Source: Poa pratensis
Taxonomy: Eukaryota > Streptophyta > Magnoliopsida > Poales > Poaceae
Assembly (NCBI GenBank): GCA_947311845.1
Contig: CAMZMU010000059.1
Location: 37,995,226-38,059,225, forward strand
Length of the DNA: 64,000 bases
Direction of reading: 5' to 3'
Shown here: positions 49,481-60,788 of the stretch, in pieces
Layout of the letters: each line of letters opens with the position of its first letter
Position numbering within the stretch: the first letter of the stretch is position 1
Notes under the pieces: model-generated
Told to the model about the DNA's origin: nothing
Database searches by the model: none
Seen by the model: only the letters and a program-made list of their open reading frames with translations
Program-made: the position numbers and the translations under genes

Positions 49481-50745
49481 GATGAAATAGACCGTAGCCC
49501 CGCTATATAAATATAACACACACCTGATACAACCAACATATTTATAATGCTGGGGTGGCAGCAAACATACACCCAAAGAAAAGAAAAAGAAACAAAATGG
49601 AGACATAGGCAGATCGACTAAACAAAAGTGACCCGCAATCGCTGCGCCCTCTCCAACAGAGTACCACTGAATTGACGAGTACCAAGCAGCACCTTCAAGA
49701 AGGGACGCCACGCTGCTGCCCGGACCAGGGCACTGGTCCTAAGGTTTCCCCCGGCACGGAGGGAAGGGAAGGGTAGCCCCGACGCCCTTCAGGAAGGAAG
49801 GATGCCACCGGAGGCGGCACCGCGTCGGTGTCGGACTAATCGATAAGGATTTCTCCCGAAATCCCATCCACAACCCCGGACGATCGGTAGCACAGGAGCC
49901 CCGCGAGGACGAGCCTCGAAACAACCAGACTAGCCGCCCACCAATCATGCGCCAAAACGATCCCGAAGCCACCAACGTCGTCTCACCGAAGTAGCTGTCA
50001 CGAGGTCTGCAAGACGAAGGTGAGGACAAGAATGACCTGGGGTTAGCAGTATCGGCCGGCCGGCGGGAGGGACCAACCTCCACCGTCGAGGACGGTAGTC
50101 GACCGAACGTGGCCGCAAACACACCAGTCCCCGTCAGGTTCGGCTGGGCCCAGCGGGCCCGTAAAGCCCCCACGGGGCACACCAGTCCTAATAGGGTCCA
50201 GTCGGGCCTAGATCGGGCCCGTGAAGTTCGCTGCCACGATGCAACAGGCTGGCCACCGTCACCGCTGTCCCCTGCATCCGCCGCCTCACTTTCATCTGCA
50301 GAGAATGCCACAGGTCGTGCCGGCTCGCCAAGCCCAGATGGGCCCGCCGGGCCCAGATCTGGGCCGCAAGGCCCGGCCGGCCACCGCCGCTGCACCCCGT
50401 CGCCGCAGCACTACGCCGACCCGTAGGCAAGCGCACGACAGCCTACATCCCGCCACCACCCGCCGAAGCTGGGCCGCCGCCGCCCGATTTGCGCCGCCGC
50501 CAAGCAGGGATAGCCCAGCCGTCACCCTAGATTGGCGTGGGTAGAGACAGGCCGCCGCCGGCGCCACACGGGCTTCGCCCGGCAGCCCTGCCGGCGGCGA
50601 CGACGGGGGAGGAAGGTGGGAGGGGGGCTGGGCGAGGGAGAGAGCGAGCAGCGCGCCGCCGCCACGGGGGGGGGGGGGGGGGGAGGGGGAGGGCAACGGA
50701 CGCGCGAGGGAGAGGAGCGAGGGGGGAACGGATAGGAGCGGAGAT
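49481..50745 (-). mobile_element. Retroposon-like (LINE-derived) insertion, 1.27 kb, 16-bp TSD
   Basis: Flanked by perfect direct repeats CATCGATCAAGTAATG (49465-49480 and 50746-50761). On the minus strand it starts with a GC-rich leader and ends with AT-rich sequence containing GCTGCCACCCCAGCATTATA, which resembles grass LINE 3' ends. It lacks reverse transcriptase, so it may be an internally deleted LINE or a LINE-mobilised RNA. No clear poly(A) tail. The long GC-rich frames inside have no recognised domain. Confidence 0.7.
50666..50683. repeat. Poly-G run of 18
   Basis: Eighteen G in a row in the leader of the retroposon-like insertion. Length is uncertain in any sequencing method. Confidence 0.9.
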
Positions 50746-50761
50746 CATCGATCAAGTAATG

Positions 50762-51545
50762 CACAACGGTGAAAAGCATTTCACTTGTTTTTAGAGAAAG
50801 CTGTTCACATACCAGCCTCCTACCGTGTCATCTCATGTTTTTTTAAGGTTTATCTCATGCTTCTTTAGATGCTGGCTGGTCAAGAAATGTGTACAGCAGT
50901 TTAGACGCACGTTGATTATCGTTGCATGTCATCTAGAGATAGCACTGTCTAAATGCAAACTATGTAGCTGTGAATGTAGAATACATACAGTACATTATCT
51001 AAACAGCAACCCAACTATTGATCCGTATGGTGTGTCTCTAAAAACTCTTGCATACTATCGGTTATTCGTAGAACTACAGATGCATCCTCTCTCTTTGTTC
51101 TCTCTGCTCCACAGCACAAAAAAATAATCTCGCATACCTCATTTGAATAGATTTGATAGTTGAGAGTACAAATCAGTGAAATTTTAGAAATTTGAGTCAT
51201 GAATGCGCAATGTCAACACTCAAAAGACCTCGTAGACCTTTTTTTCTCTTCAAATTAAAACCAAATATCGAAAACTTTGTAAATACTCTTATCCAGACAC
51301 AGCTATTAATTTTTCCGGAAAACATTTTTTTGCGAAAAGAGTCACCGTTCTATTAATTATCATCAACAATAGTAAAAAAGCAAAAAATTAATAAAAATAC
51401 AAATAGTTACTTGGACTACCTAGCAAGGAGAAAATTGTCCTACTGTAGTAAACTTAGGCGCACCGTAAATCGCAATGGAGTCGGTAGTCACACTTGCGTA
51501 GCCTGTCTCTACACAAACAGTATCGGTCAGGGTGGAGCGAGGGAA
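50762..51545. other. No recognisable feature
   Basis: AT-rich intergenic DNA with no family-like ORF or repeat boundary seen. Confidence 0.35.
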
Positions 51546-51957
51546 TATCTAGTGCTCCAAACCATTTAGGTGCTACAAATGCTACCAATAGAAAAAACCA
51601 GATTAGATGTGTAAAAAATTATGCAAAAAGTGTGAATGTTCAAAAAGTATAAGTCTACAACCTACAAAAATTCAGGTTCGAATTCAAAATGGATACTGGG
51701 AAACATAAAAGAGAAATTTAGTATGAATAGTGTCATTTTTTGATTTCGTCTTTTCGTGACACTAGGTGACACTATTCATGTTAGACTTGTCTTTTTTTGT
51801 TTCTCAATTGTCATTTCGAATTTGAACCTGAAAATTTCGGAGGCTGTAAACACATATATGAGCACTTACATTTTTTTATATAATTTTTTGACACATCTAA
51901 AATTCTTTTTTCTGGTAGTAGCATTTGTAGCACCAAAGGGCTGAGAGCACTAGATAT
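51546..51957. mobile_element. Foldback MITE, about 412 bp with long inverted arms
   Basis: The ends read TATCTAGTGCTCC and, in reverse, TATCTAGTGCTCT. Similarity continues far inward (GTGCTACAAATGCTAC; AGATGTGT.AAAAAATTAT; TTCAGGTTC.AATTC), so most of the element folds on itself. The centre has GTGACACTAGGTGACAC. No certain target duplication, so the superfamily is open. Confidence 0.75.
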
Positions 51958-52139
51958 TTGGAGACTGCACACCGCACCTCTCGTCCTGTCAGGGTCGGCG
52001 TACACGTTTCCAAGTGTGGCGCATCCACGCAGGCAGTGCAATTTATGCAACCTTGTTCCTGCCGATGCGAGTATTTTTAATTAAATTTGGCCGTTTTCTC
52101 GAACTAAAGACGCAAATGGCCGCTCGGCAAAACTATTTC

Positions 52140-52345
52140 CAAATCTGGCCCCTCGGGTCGGCGCCAACGCAAACGGCGCCGACGTTGTGCAGTTTGGCGC
52201 CAGGCCAAACCGTCGCCGAAGCCGGGTCGGCGCCAATGGCAATGGCGCCAACCTCTTTGGCCGGTCTAGTGCCAGTTTTGGTTGGCGCCGACCTGCATGA
52301 TGTCGGCTCCATCTGCGTTGGCGCCGACCCGAGGGGCCAGATTTG
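52140..52345. repeat. GGCGCC-rich block with perfect 32-bp inverted arms
   Basis: 52140-52171 and 52314-52345 are perfect reverse complements (core CTCGGGTCGGCGCCAACGCA). GGCGCC occurs seven times: 52160, 52175, 52196, 52229, 52244, 52284 and 52320. The enclosing sequence mentions no gene. It may be part of a larger transposon whose ends I could not find. Confidence 0.85.
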
Positions 52346-54388
52346 CAATTAGTTCTCAGGAAGGGCCAGATACGCTGTTAGTTCTTAAAAAGGGCCATAT
52401 TTGTCAAAAAATACCCGATGCGATGCAAAGAAGATCTGGGCAAACGAGTGGTCACCGTGGCATTCAAGTCCGGTGCTTCTTTGGGTAAAAGAGACCATCA
52501 CATGGATCTACATCACTTACGAGTTCCGTGCGCGGCAGAGGGCTGGCAGGAGTGCTACATGGGACTTGCAGGTTTTGCTGGGGCGTGGGCCCTCTACTTG
52601 TAGATATTTGTTCATATTGTGGCTGACATTAGGGGCCCGCCATCGGTTGATGGTAGGGTAGGTATGTGCATTTGCTCTTGCATCGACCGACTGATGGTAG
52701 GGTAGTTTATGTAGATATTTGCTAAATTGCTACACAAATCTTATCTGAGCATGCATGTTTCTAGACTGCACCAAATTTAAGTAGCAGCATGTGTGGTGTG
52801 CTTAAGATTACAGGGTATGATGCCCCGAGCATTGAAATCAGCCTTGATGAAGAAAACCGTACGATGCAAGAGGAGCCAATATCAAGGCGTACGATTACAA
52901 AATGGGAAATTCTTTTTGGGGGGTGTCAGGACCGCAAGATTGTTTCGTTTCATCCATGGAACGTGAGAAACAACTAGCGGTACTGATTGCTGAACAACTA
53001 TTTTTATCTTCTTCGTTTTGTTGAAACTAAATTGACCGAGACGGAGACAAACATCATGATCAGGTAGGGATGCAAGTAGATGGTCCTCCTCGATTTGTTT
53101 CTCAGCTGATTTTGCAATGAGGAAGAAACAGAGACTTTCTGGAGAATATGATGGAGCATAAGAAGCTAACTTACTCCGGAGACAACGGTAATATAGAGCA
53201 TCAGCTGCTTAGCAGCGTCAGGAGTCTGCCAATTAAGAGATATGACACAAACACGAGTTGGACAACATACAACAACCCACCAGTAGCATCACAGCAATCC
53301 TGAGTTCCTGACAAAGAAACCCGATATCCTGACACCGACCCAAGCTAACTACAGAAATATACGGAGGGCATGACGGCCAAGCCAACGCCATTCAAACAAG
53401 CGTCCCACTGATGATCCAAAAGCATGTCACTATACGGCATCAGCAATCCATTCATTTCCACCAACATACATGATGAGAACTTACGCCGCCCTGCCAATCA
53501 ATTAAAAGAGGCTCGATTAGTTCGGTGCAAACACTGTCAAACAGCACAGATTCCAAAATATAGGAGCTTTGCTAGAATGAAAAGTAATTACTCAATTCAA
53601 CTGTACCAGATTTTGGCCAAAGGGAGCCAAGTACAATTCAAAAACATTTCAGCTGGTATTGGACAAGGTAAATGAGCACTTCAACTAAACAAAAAAAAAA
53701 TATATATATATCCCCAAACAACCAGCACAACATTATCGGCATATACAATAGTATCTCAGCAAGTCTTGATCAAGACGGTGAGCCTTTTAAGATAAATTGC
53801 ATGTTCCAAATATGTTTCAAGCAGGTCGAACCAGTGCTTTGAGAAAATACCTATTGCTTAAATTGCAAAAACATTACAACTTCACTATAGATAAGATATA
53901 TAGTATGCCCATGACAATATAACAACCTCCACGAATATTAAAATGGCATCTATTTGTACATTCACCTGAATAATACCTGCCCATCCATGCTCTAAAAGTT
54001 AGATGATGGCACCTAATTGGGTACTTCATTTAGTTGCTGCAACTTTTAAAGCTCTTCCTAACATTTTTGACAGCCATGGTTTGATGCAGCAAGGATTGAA
54101 ATTAAGGACGTTATCCAACACAACTTTGTCTTTTTCCTGAGGCACAATTGATGTAAACCAAAATTTTGACAACACCAGTCATGCAACCTATTAGTCAATT
54201 TCATACATCTTGACAGTAGCAACTAGCAAGTATGTGGATGGTAACAAAATGTTATTCTCCATCAACTTCGAGCTTACAGATATTCCCATATGTGAAATAT
54301 ACAAAACACTGATGCATACATAAATTACCAAGATAGGATGTTTTCCAAAGCAGAGCAGACAACCAGATTGCCAACATTACTATTAACA
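52346..54388. other. Downstream flank of the DRB gene
   Basis: Contains a near-duplicate phrase TGATGGTAGGGTAG (about 52648 and 52685) and an A-run plus (TA)n near 53692. The part next to 54389 is the likely DRB 3'UTR. No other gene seen. Confidence 0.35.
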
Positions 54389-57300
54389 TTAACACATAAG
54401 AAAGTCCATTTTCATCCAAAGATTTTTTTTTTTTTGCGAATTTCCATCCACAGATATTAGCTCTTTGAGCCTCAATACAATGTCATCCACTTGTGAAGTT
54501 GTGACAGTGAGTGGTGTTAGTGAGAATGGTGGCAGGAATGGGTGCATTCGTGATACAACGTGATCCATTCGTAACATTATGGTAGTTATGTGCATAGATA
54601 GTTCATTCCTTGAGATTACATGAACCTGCTCTTAAAAAATAGGGTATCTCCTGTGACTTACTCTTAAGTCACTGGATTTTAGGACAAAACTGACATAATA
54701 CACCAATAGGTGTCCACAAAGGAACTCAATGTCATTTCTATACATAGTACAAACTGAAAAAAAATACCTCACGTTACGATGGATGATATTCTGTCCTGCA
54801 GTTATGTGCTTCTTGCGCTTCTTTGAGCTAGATATAGCTTGGGCAGATGGATTAGCTGCTGGAATGATGTTCCCTCCTTGATCAGCAGTTGGACACGCAG
54901 CTCCAACAGCACGCACAAATTTTATAGGAGCGGCAGTTATGGCATTAGTTGGAGCATTGCAGTTTTCCTGGCTTACAACTCTTTCTTTGTTGAACCCAGA
55001 AGATGTGATGGCAACCATTTGCTGTTTCTTTGATCTAATAATTTCCTTCATACAATTGTTGTTTGTAGCTGCAACAGCATAATGAATCATTAGTTATACT
55101 TCTAAAAGTCCACTAATAAGTCTCAATACAAAAAGTTCAAAACAAAATTGGAGCTTTCTTTTTAATCGTGAACAACGACACCTAAGTTACCTAAAATAGA
55201 TTGGACTGCAGCACGAGCTGCCTTCTGCTCCGCGACCTTCTTATTTGTTGCAGCTTCACCAGTATAAGTCTTCCCAGCGAACGACACAGATGAAACAAAC
55301 AGGGTCATGGGCGCTAGCCCTTCTGGACAACCTACAGAGTAAGTGGTGGCCTGAGTGACTTTTGTCTTAACAGCAAATTCATTGAGGATCGATTTGCAGA
55401 ACATAACGGCCTGAATAGAAGAAAAGGAAACTGTATGTTAGACAGAAATCAATTACTTTAGTTCAGGCATGATTATTAAAATCCAAACTAAAAAACGAGA
55501 TAAAAGGAGATTATCCGTTATTGTGGCATATGGATTAGAAGTTATGTTTAACACCAACATGAGTTACAAAAACAAGAATACAGTAGGGTATAGAGGAACC
55601 AGAATAAATAAAGTCTTTGCCCAAAAAGAAGTAATAAGGAAAACAATTCCGGACATGTTTTTTGGATGATTTAACTATCTGCAATTGCAGTGATCAGCAG
55701 CTATAAATATACCTCAAGCTTATTTTATCATCACACCTTCCGAAACCAGGTGGTTAGTAAGCTTTTTTATCACATCTGGAAGAGTAAATGTTTATTGAGG
55801 ATCAAAGTGTTTGCGTGGTTGTTACTTAGTGACAGGCTCAATACGAGAGATATGCTCAGAAGGAGAAAGTGTAATGTCACTAATATTCTACACTGCGAAT
55901 TATGCCCTACGGGACAAGTGGAAGATTGGCAACATCTTTTCTTTCAGTGCAACTTCAGTGTTCGAATTTGGAATTACTTACAGATCGAGTGGGGCAGGGA
56001 GATGTTATGGAGGAAGTTGTGCAGCATGCAAGGAAAGAATTTAACAAGCCTTTTTTCTTTGAGGTTATTATAATAGCCTGCTGGCATATATGGAAACAGA
56101 GGAATGCAGCGATTTTTGAAGGAGTTCTGCCTACATTTAGGTCGTGGAAGGCTGCATTTACTCATGACATCACTCTTCATGTTTGTAGGGTGAAGAGGAA
56201 ACACACTCACATTCTAACACAATGGATTGACAATCTCTTGTAATTTTTTTTCTTTCTTTGCCTACGGGCGCTGTAACTTTGTAATTATGGGGGCGAAAGG
56301 TTAATAAAATACTGTAGGGCTCTTGCTCTACATTCTTTAGGTAAAAAAAAAAAGTCCAAGTATCACGGGTTCATGTGGCAAGATCATTAATTCCATGACT
56401 GAAAATGCAACACAAATAGACAAAAGCGGGAAAGTTATAAACACACCAAATTGTGAATGATTTGTTTACTGTTAAGGCAAACTACAAGAGAATGATGAGG
56501 AGACATGATTTAGGATACGGTACACAATCAATAGAACAAATTAAAACATGAAACGAAATATGATAAACAACGAAAAGAAGGAACAATACCAAAATAATAC
56601 CTGGTCAATCAGCGTAAGCACATCTGTAGGATCATCATCTATTGTCACCAACTCATAAGCCACTTTGGCAGCATCCTGCTCCGCGTCCTTGAGGCGACTA
56701 TGACACTGATCTGATGGAAATAGCTTGCCACCCACCTCGACGGTGCTTCTGAACACAAGTTGATGAGGGTCACCCTCCGACTCAGTAAGGTAAACTGGCA
56801 ACTTCAGGTTATTCCGTTGAGTCCACTCTTGCAAACGGTTTTTATAGTTAGTAGATTTGTCTGCATAACAAAAAACTTGCAAATTAGTACAATAGAGCTT
56901 TATTAATTGGCATTTACATGACAACTAGCATGATTTCAGTACAAAAAATATTGTATGGAATAAGATTGAGATAAATAGTGTAATGGAGTTGAAATGTTAT
57001 AACATGGAAATCACAATATCATTCCACTTTCTGGTTACTTATATTCCAGCACTTTGTGGTATTTAGAAAACCCATTTTGTACTTCTGCAGTTACTTCAAT
57101 TCACACTGCCATGCACGACTTTTGGATGAAATTGTGATATTAATAAACGACATTGGTGTTACAAACTCAGGCATAAGACCGTAAAAAGCAAAGCAACGTC
57201 TGGGCAGCTGAACAGCCACGAGCTTGCCAGGCAACGGAAGATAAGAAGTTCTGAGAGGATAGAGTAAATCCTTTATTACACTTTGCCGATGATCCAATGC

Positions 57301-58614
57301 AGTTATACAGAGGGGTCGCTACTTGCGACCAGAGATAGACTCCAACTTCTTTCCTAATTTATTTCAAACTCCGAAGAGAAAATTATGGTAGCGCTACAGA
57401 AGATACATAAAATTAGAGAACTCAATACTGTCCCAAATATACCTCGTCGCCAACTGCCATATCAAACACTCAAAATTATGGAAACTACTATTATAATTAG
57501 GGTTTTGGTCAGTCTGTAAAGCTGAGAGAACTTCTCAAGATACCTAGTTTGTCACCAACACACAGGGCAGACAGAGAACTCTGTGGCGGTACTGTATAAG
57601 GCAGGCACCAGCATGGCATCATCTTGGTCACAGTGATAGCGAGCTGGGAAATGACACAGAGCATAAAACGGACATTCGCGGCCCAATGGAAACATGAAAG
57701 GCAAAGTGGGCGGCGATGGTATTTTTCACAGTTGCAAGTGTTTGGGGTGGAATTTCTTCGATTTGCATCTTCACAGTGGCACTGACCTGATTCTCTCAAC
57801 TTCTAAGAGACCTTACTTATTTGCCAAGGGATAGCAATCCTTTTCGACAAGATTTTATATCCATGGCCACAACTAACTCGTGTGGTCAGCGCTAGCGTAG
57901 GCATGGAAGAATTTTCAGTTTTTCACTGTGTTTTTTTCCTCTTGGGTAGTTCCATACAAATAGTCTTCATGAAAAGGTTATACCATATTCTTCTATCAGC
58001 TACGGACAAGCTATAACGAAATACCATATTCTTCTATCAGCCAGACGACTGATTAGGAGGCAGCATTTGTTTAGGGCATGTGCCTAACATAACAGATTTT
58101 CATTCATGTTTACTGAAGGAGTCATATATATGATATATCATGGCACAGACTACAAAGAGGCTTTGTGAAACAATTTACGGCAATAGATTGTTAAATCCTA
58201 ACACAATGGCAGCATTCCAGAATAAGCTCCTCTACGAAGACCAGTGACCGATTTTACTTCCCCTCATTTCACACCCGCCCGCACAGCTCTAAACATCAAC
58301 CAGTTCAAACATTTCAATGCTAAGGCAGGCCCATTTCCCAACCCTCCGCCACCATGACAATTCACAAGCACGCGTAACAGAGAGGGTCGAAGGAAACACT
58401 CACTGCTTTCGGTGGCGACGGAGCGGATGTCCACGCCCTGCATCGCGCCCGCCAGCTTCGGATTCCCGGCGTCGAAGTTGGTCCCGCCGCAGTACAGCAG
58501 CTCCCCGCCGGAGCCGGCCTCCTCCGCCTTCGCCTTCGCCTCCTCCTTCTCCACCTCGCCTCCTTCAGCGGCGACGGGGGCGGCAACTTTCTCGGGGTCA
58601 GCGCTGGCCGACAT
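54389..58614 (-). CDS. Double-stranded RNA-binding protein, plant DRB family, 5 exons
   Basis: Exons (minus): 58614-58404, 56860-56601, 55410-55191, 55068-54773, 54625-54389; 1224 nt, 407 aa, all introns GT-AG with matching phases. Exon 1 encodes an acidic leader ([20 protein letters not shown]). Exon 2 holds dsRBD1 (about 75-142: [19 protein letters not shown], then [14 protein letters not shown]). Exon 3 holds dsRBD2 (about 160-228: [14 protein letters not shown], then [19 protein letters not shown]). Exon 4 has the basic KKRKK at about 313, a possible nuclear signal. Exon 5 ends with a predicted helix ([17 protein letters not shown]). Two N-terminal dsRBDs are the plan of HYL1/DRB proteins that bind small-RNA precursors and assist Dicer-like enzymes; which DRB it is cannot be told. 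The donor after exon 4 (AAC|GTGAG) was chosen because it keeps exon 5 in frame. Confidence 0.9.
55740..56353 (+). mobile_element. 5'-truncated LINE in DRB intron 2, antisense
   Basis: The plus strand encodes a zf-RVT tail: [20 protein letters not shown], then [19 protein letters not shown]. After a frameshift near 55990 it continues [20 protein letters not shown] and ends [10 protein letters not shown] plus stop at 56241-56243. A 3'UTR and an A11 tail (56343-56353) follow. Only the last part of ORF2 remains. It sits inside intron 2 (56600-55411) opposite to the gene. No clear target duplication was found. Confidence 0.82.
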
Positions 58615-58824
58615 TCTCGCCGGCGGCGTGGGACCTTCGGCCGGAAACCCTAGATTTGGTGGGGCTCGGCTAAGTGCGGCAACTAGTTTTTTTTTTTGAG
58701 AATGCGCGGAGAAATTTTTGTACAGTCAGCTGTGAGGATGAGTTGTGGGACCGAGTTAGTTGCTGGCCCACTTGTCAACGAGTGTCTCGCCGGTCCGTGT
58801 CTACGTTTGGTGCTTAGAGATCTA
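58615..58824. other. DRB promoter-proximal region
   Basis: A short region between the DRB start codon and a Stowaway MITE. Holds a T-run (58686-58698). No clear TATA box chosen. Confidence 0.3.
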
Positions 58825-58970
58825 CTCCATCCGTTTTTTAGATGTTACATATGTTGTCTACATACATATTAAAATGAGTGAACATATAAAATAAAATGTG
58901 TCTACATACATTTGTGTGCATGTAAATATAGATAAAAACCAAAACATCTTATATTAAAAAACAGAGAGAG
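58825..58970. mobile_element. Stowaway MITE, 146 bp, upstream of the DRB gene
   Basis: Left CTCCATCCGTTTTTTAGATG; the right end in reverse complement is CTCTCTCTGTTTTTTAATAT. TA on both sides (58823-58824, 58971-58972). The interior holds the duplicated phrase GTCTACATACAT. Confidence 0.78.
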
Positions 58971-58972
58971 TA

Positions 58973-59481
58973 ACACACGCCGTTTTTTATACTTGTGTTT
59001 AAATTCTTCGCAGTTAGTTTTTGGGTCACTTGTCACTTAGAGTCTCGCAAGTGTATAGATGTGTCTACATGTCGTGCTTAGAGACATAGTGCGTCTTGTC
59101 GTGCTGTTTTTAGTACTTGCCTTTAAATTCTTCGCCCGAGTTGTACATGCACCCCGCATTCAAATCATACTGCATTCAAACCACACGACACTACATAAAA
59201 TATATACTCACAAGACACTACATACAATATATCCAATGAATCAATGATACCACGACGCGCCAAAGCAATGTTCTTCAGGCCAGCAATGTACTCCCCTGCC
59301 TCAATGGCGTTCATAACAGGAAGCGAGGCGCTCTACTACAATCATCTTCTCTTTTCTTTCAAAACAAGGATAACAAGAAATGTGGAAAGAAAAGCTGCAG
59401 AATAAATATTCCTCCAAACAAATGGAGCAAAGGGAAGAACAATAACAATACATGACATGGATATGAGGAACAAAAGATAAC
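58973..59481. other. No recognisable feature
   Basis: Intergenic, with weak phrase repeats (AGTCTCGC / GTGTCTACATGTCGTGC). No gene or element boundary found. Confidence 0.3.
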
Positions 59482-59489
59482 ACATGGAC

Positions 59490-59687
59490 CAGGGGCGGAG
59501 CTACGTTCAGGTCAGGGGGGGCCGCCGCCCCCCGAGCCCAGCCAAATGTTCCCACAAATCCACTAATATTTGCCCTTTTTGTCTTCAAAATTGATGGTAT
59601 TTGGCCTTTTTGCCCCCCCAACAGCGGCCCAACATGGCCTAGCAGCCCATTCGCCCCCCCGGCCATTTGGCCCAAGCTCCGCCACTG
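59490..59687. mobile_element. hAT MITE, 198 bp
   Basis: Ends CAGGGGCGGAGCT and AGCTCCGCCACTG with a perfect 8-bp duplication ACATGGAC (59482-59489, 59688-59695). The 8-bp duplication and CA...TG ends mark a hAT element. Confidence 0.9.
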
Positions 59688-59695
59688 ACATGGAC

Positions 59696-60290
59696 TGACA
59701 TATAGACCCATGAAAATTTTATGACCAGTTCATTTTTTTTTATAGTTCATTTTTTTCCATTTCCGGTCAAAAAATGAAAATTTTAGGACCTGGTAATCTA
59801 GAAGATGAAAACAATATTAGATGACATACTAAGACCACTTAATTAGCGCAAGAATAATTGCATCAGATATTAGGGCCTAGACTAACAACTTCAGAGCTCA
59901 CGTGGAAATGGAAACAAAATAAGCATGAGCTCAGGACTCGATGGTATTGAGAAAAGTTGAGAACTTATTTTAGCAACGAATTAGCAAAAAATCATGATAC
60001 AAAATTTAAGTAGAAAACAAAATACAACCTTTTGCAAGGCATGGGCCTAACAAATCACTAACCTAGCAACCAATGGCATTCTTGCAAATCTTCCATGAAA
60101 GGAAAACCAAATACGATGCTCATTCCAATTCCAAAATATGTCCCCCACGTGGCCACATCAAGTCACAGCCACAAAAAACGTACCAAAGTGTTGCATTTCT
60201 CTAGCAAGCAATGGCTCTACTCAGCATGCAAAAAGGCATATGAACCAACAAAAAATTAAACTGTACCAAAGTGTTGCATTTTATGAAGCA
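59696..60290. other. No recognisable feature
   Basis: AT-rich. GTACCAAAGTGTTGCATTT occurs twice (near 60181 and 60264), a short local duplication. No gene seen. Confidence 0.35.
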
Positions 60291-60788
60291 CTAGTTGAAT
60301 GCCCGTGCGTTGCTACGGGTTTCTTAATTTTTTTTTCAACGGCGCATGTAAACATAAAGCACATGAATATGAATATTCTGACATTTTAATGATTACATCA
60401 CCAGCTTAGGGAAAGAGCATAGTTTAGGTTGTTTCTCTTTCTCCCTCGTGCAATCCTACGGAAAGGAAGTAAAATAAACATGTACTTTCCCATGTTTTTT
60501 AGATAGCCTACGGAGGGTGGGGACTGTGAGAGCAACGGGAGGCGTCCGACGGCGTGGGGTGGTAGCCGGCGTTGGCCGGAGTCGCGTGGCGGGCTGGCGG
60601 CGGTGGCAGCGGTGGGGTTGTCGTGCGTGAATAACCTAGAACGAGGAGCAGGATGCACGACACTCTGCTGGATGTGTTCTGTGGGCCGGCCCATGTTTGC
60701 CATAGCGAGAGGCAGTCGATCGATCTGACTGACCACGGTTCGCAGGACGTACGAAGTACCAACTCCCATTTAATAGTAAAGATAGAGA
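60291..60788 (-). mobile_element. Complete non-autonomous Helitron, 498 bp
   Basis: The minus strand begins TCTCTATCTTTACTATTAAA after an A and ends ...CGGGCATTCAACTAG before a T. The 3' hairpin (stem CCCGT/ACGGG, plus-strand 60302-60306 and 60315-60319) lies about 11 nt from the CTAG end. A|T insertion, TC start and hairpin plus CTRR end are the Helitron criteria. No helicase; the GC-rich middle (60510-60640) has no recognised gene. Confidence 0.82.

Noticed and set aside
49739..50395. 218-aa minus-strand ORF as a gene
   Set aside because: It lies wholly within the retroposon-like insertion, is GC-driven, overlaps other open frames and shows no domain.
57509..57799. Cys-rich 96-aa ORF as an extra exon
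   Set aside because: It lies in DRB intron 1 without fitting splice sites or a recognisable zinc-binding pattern.
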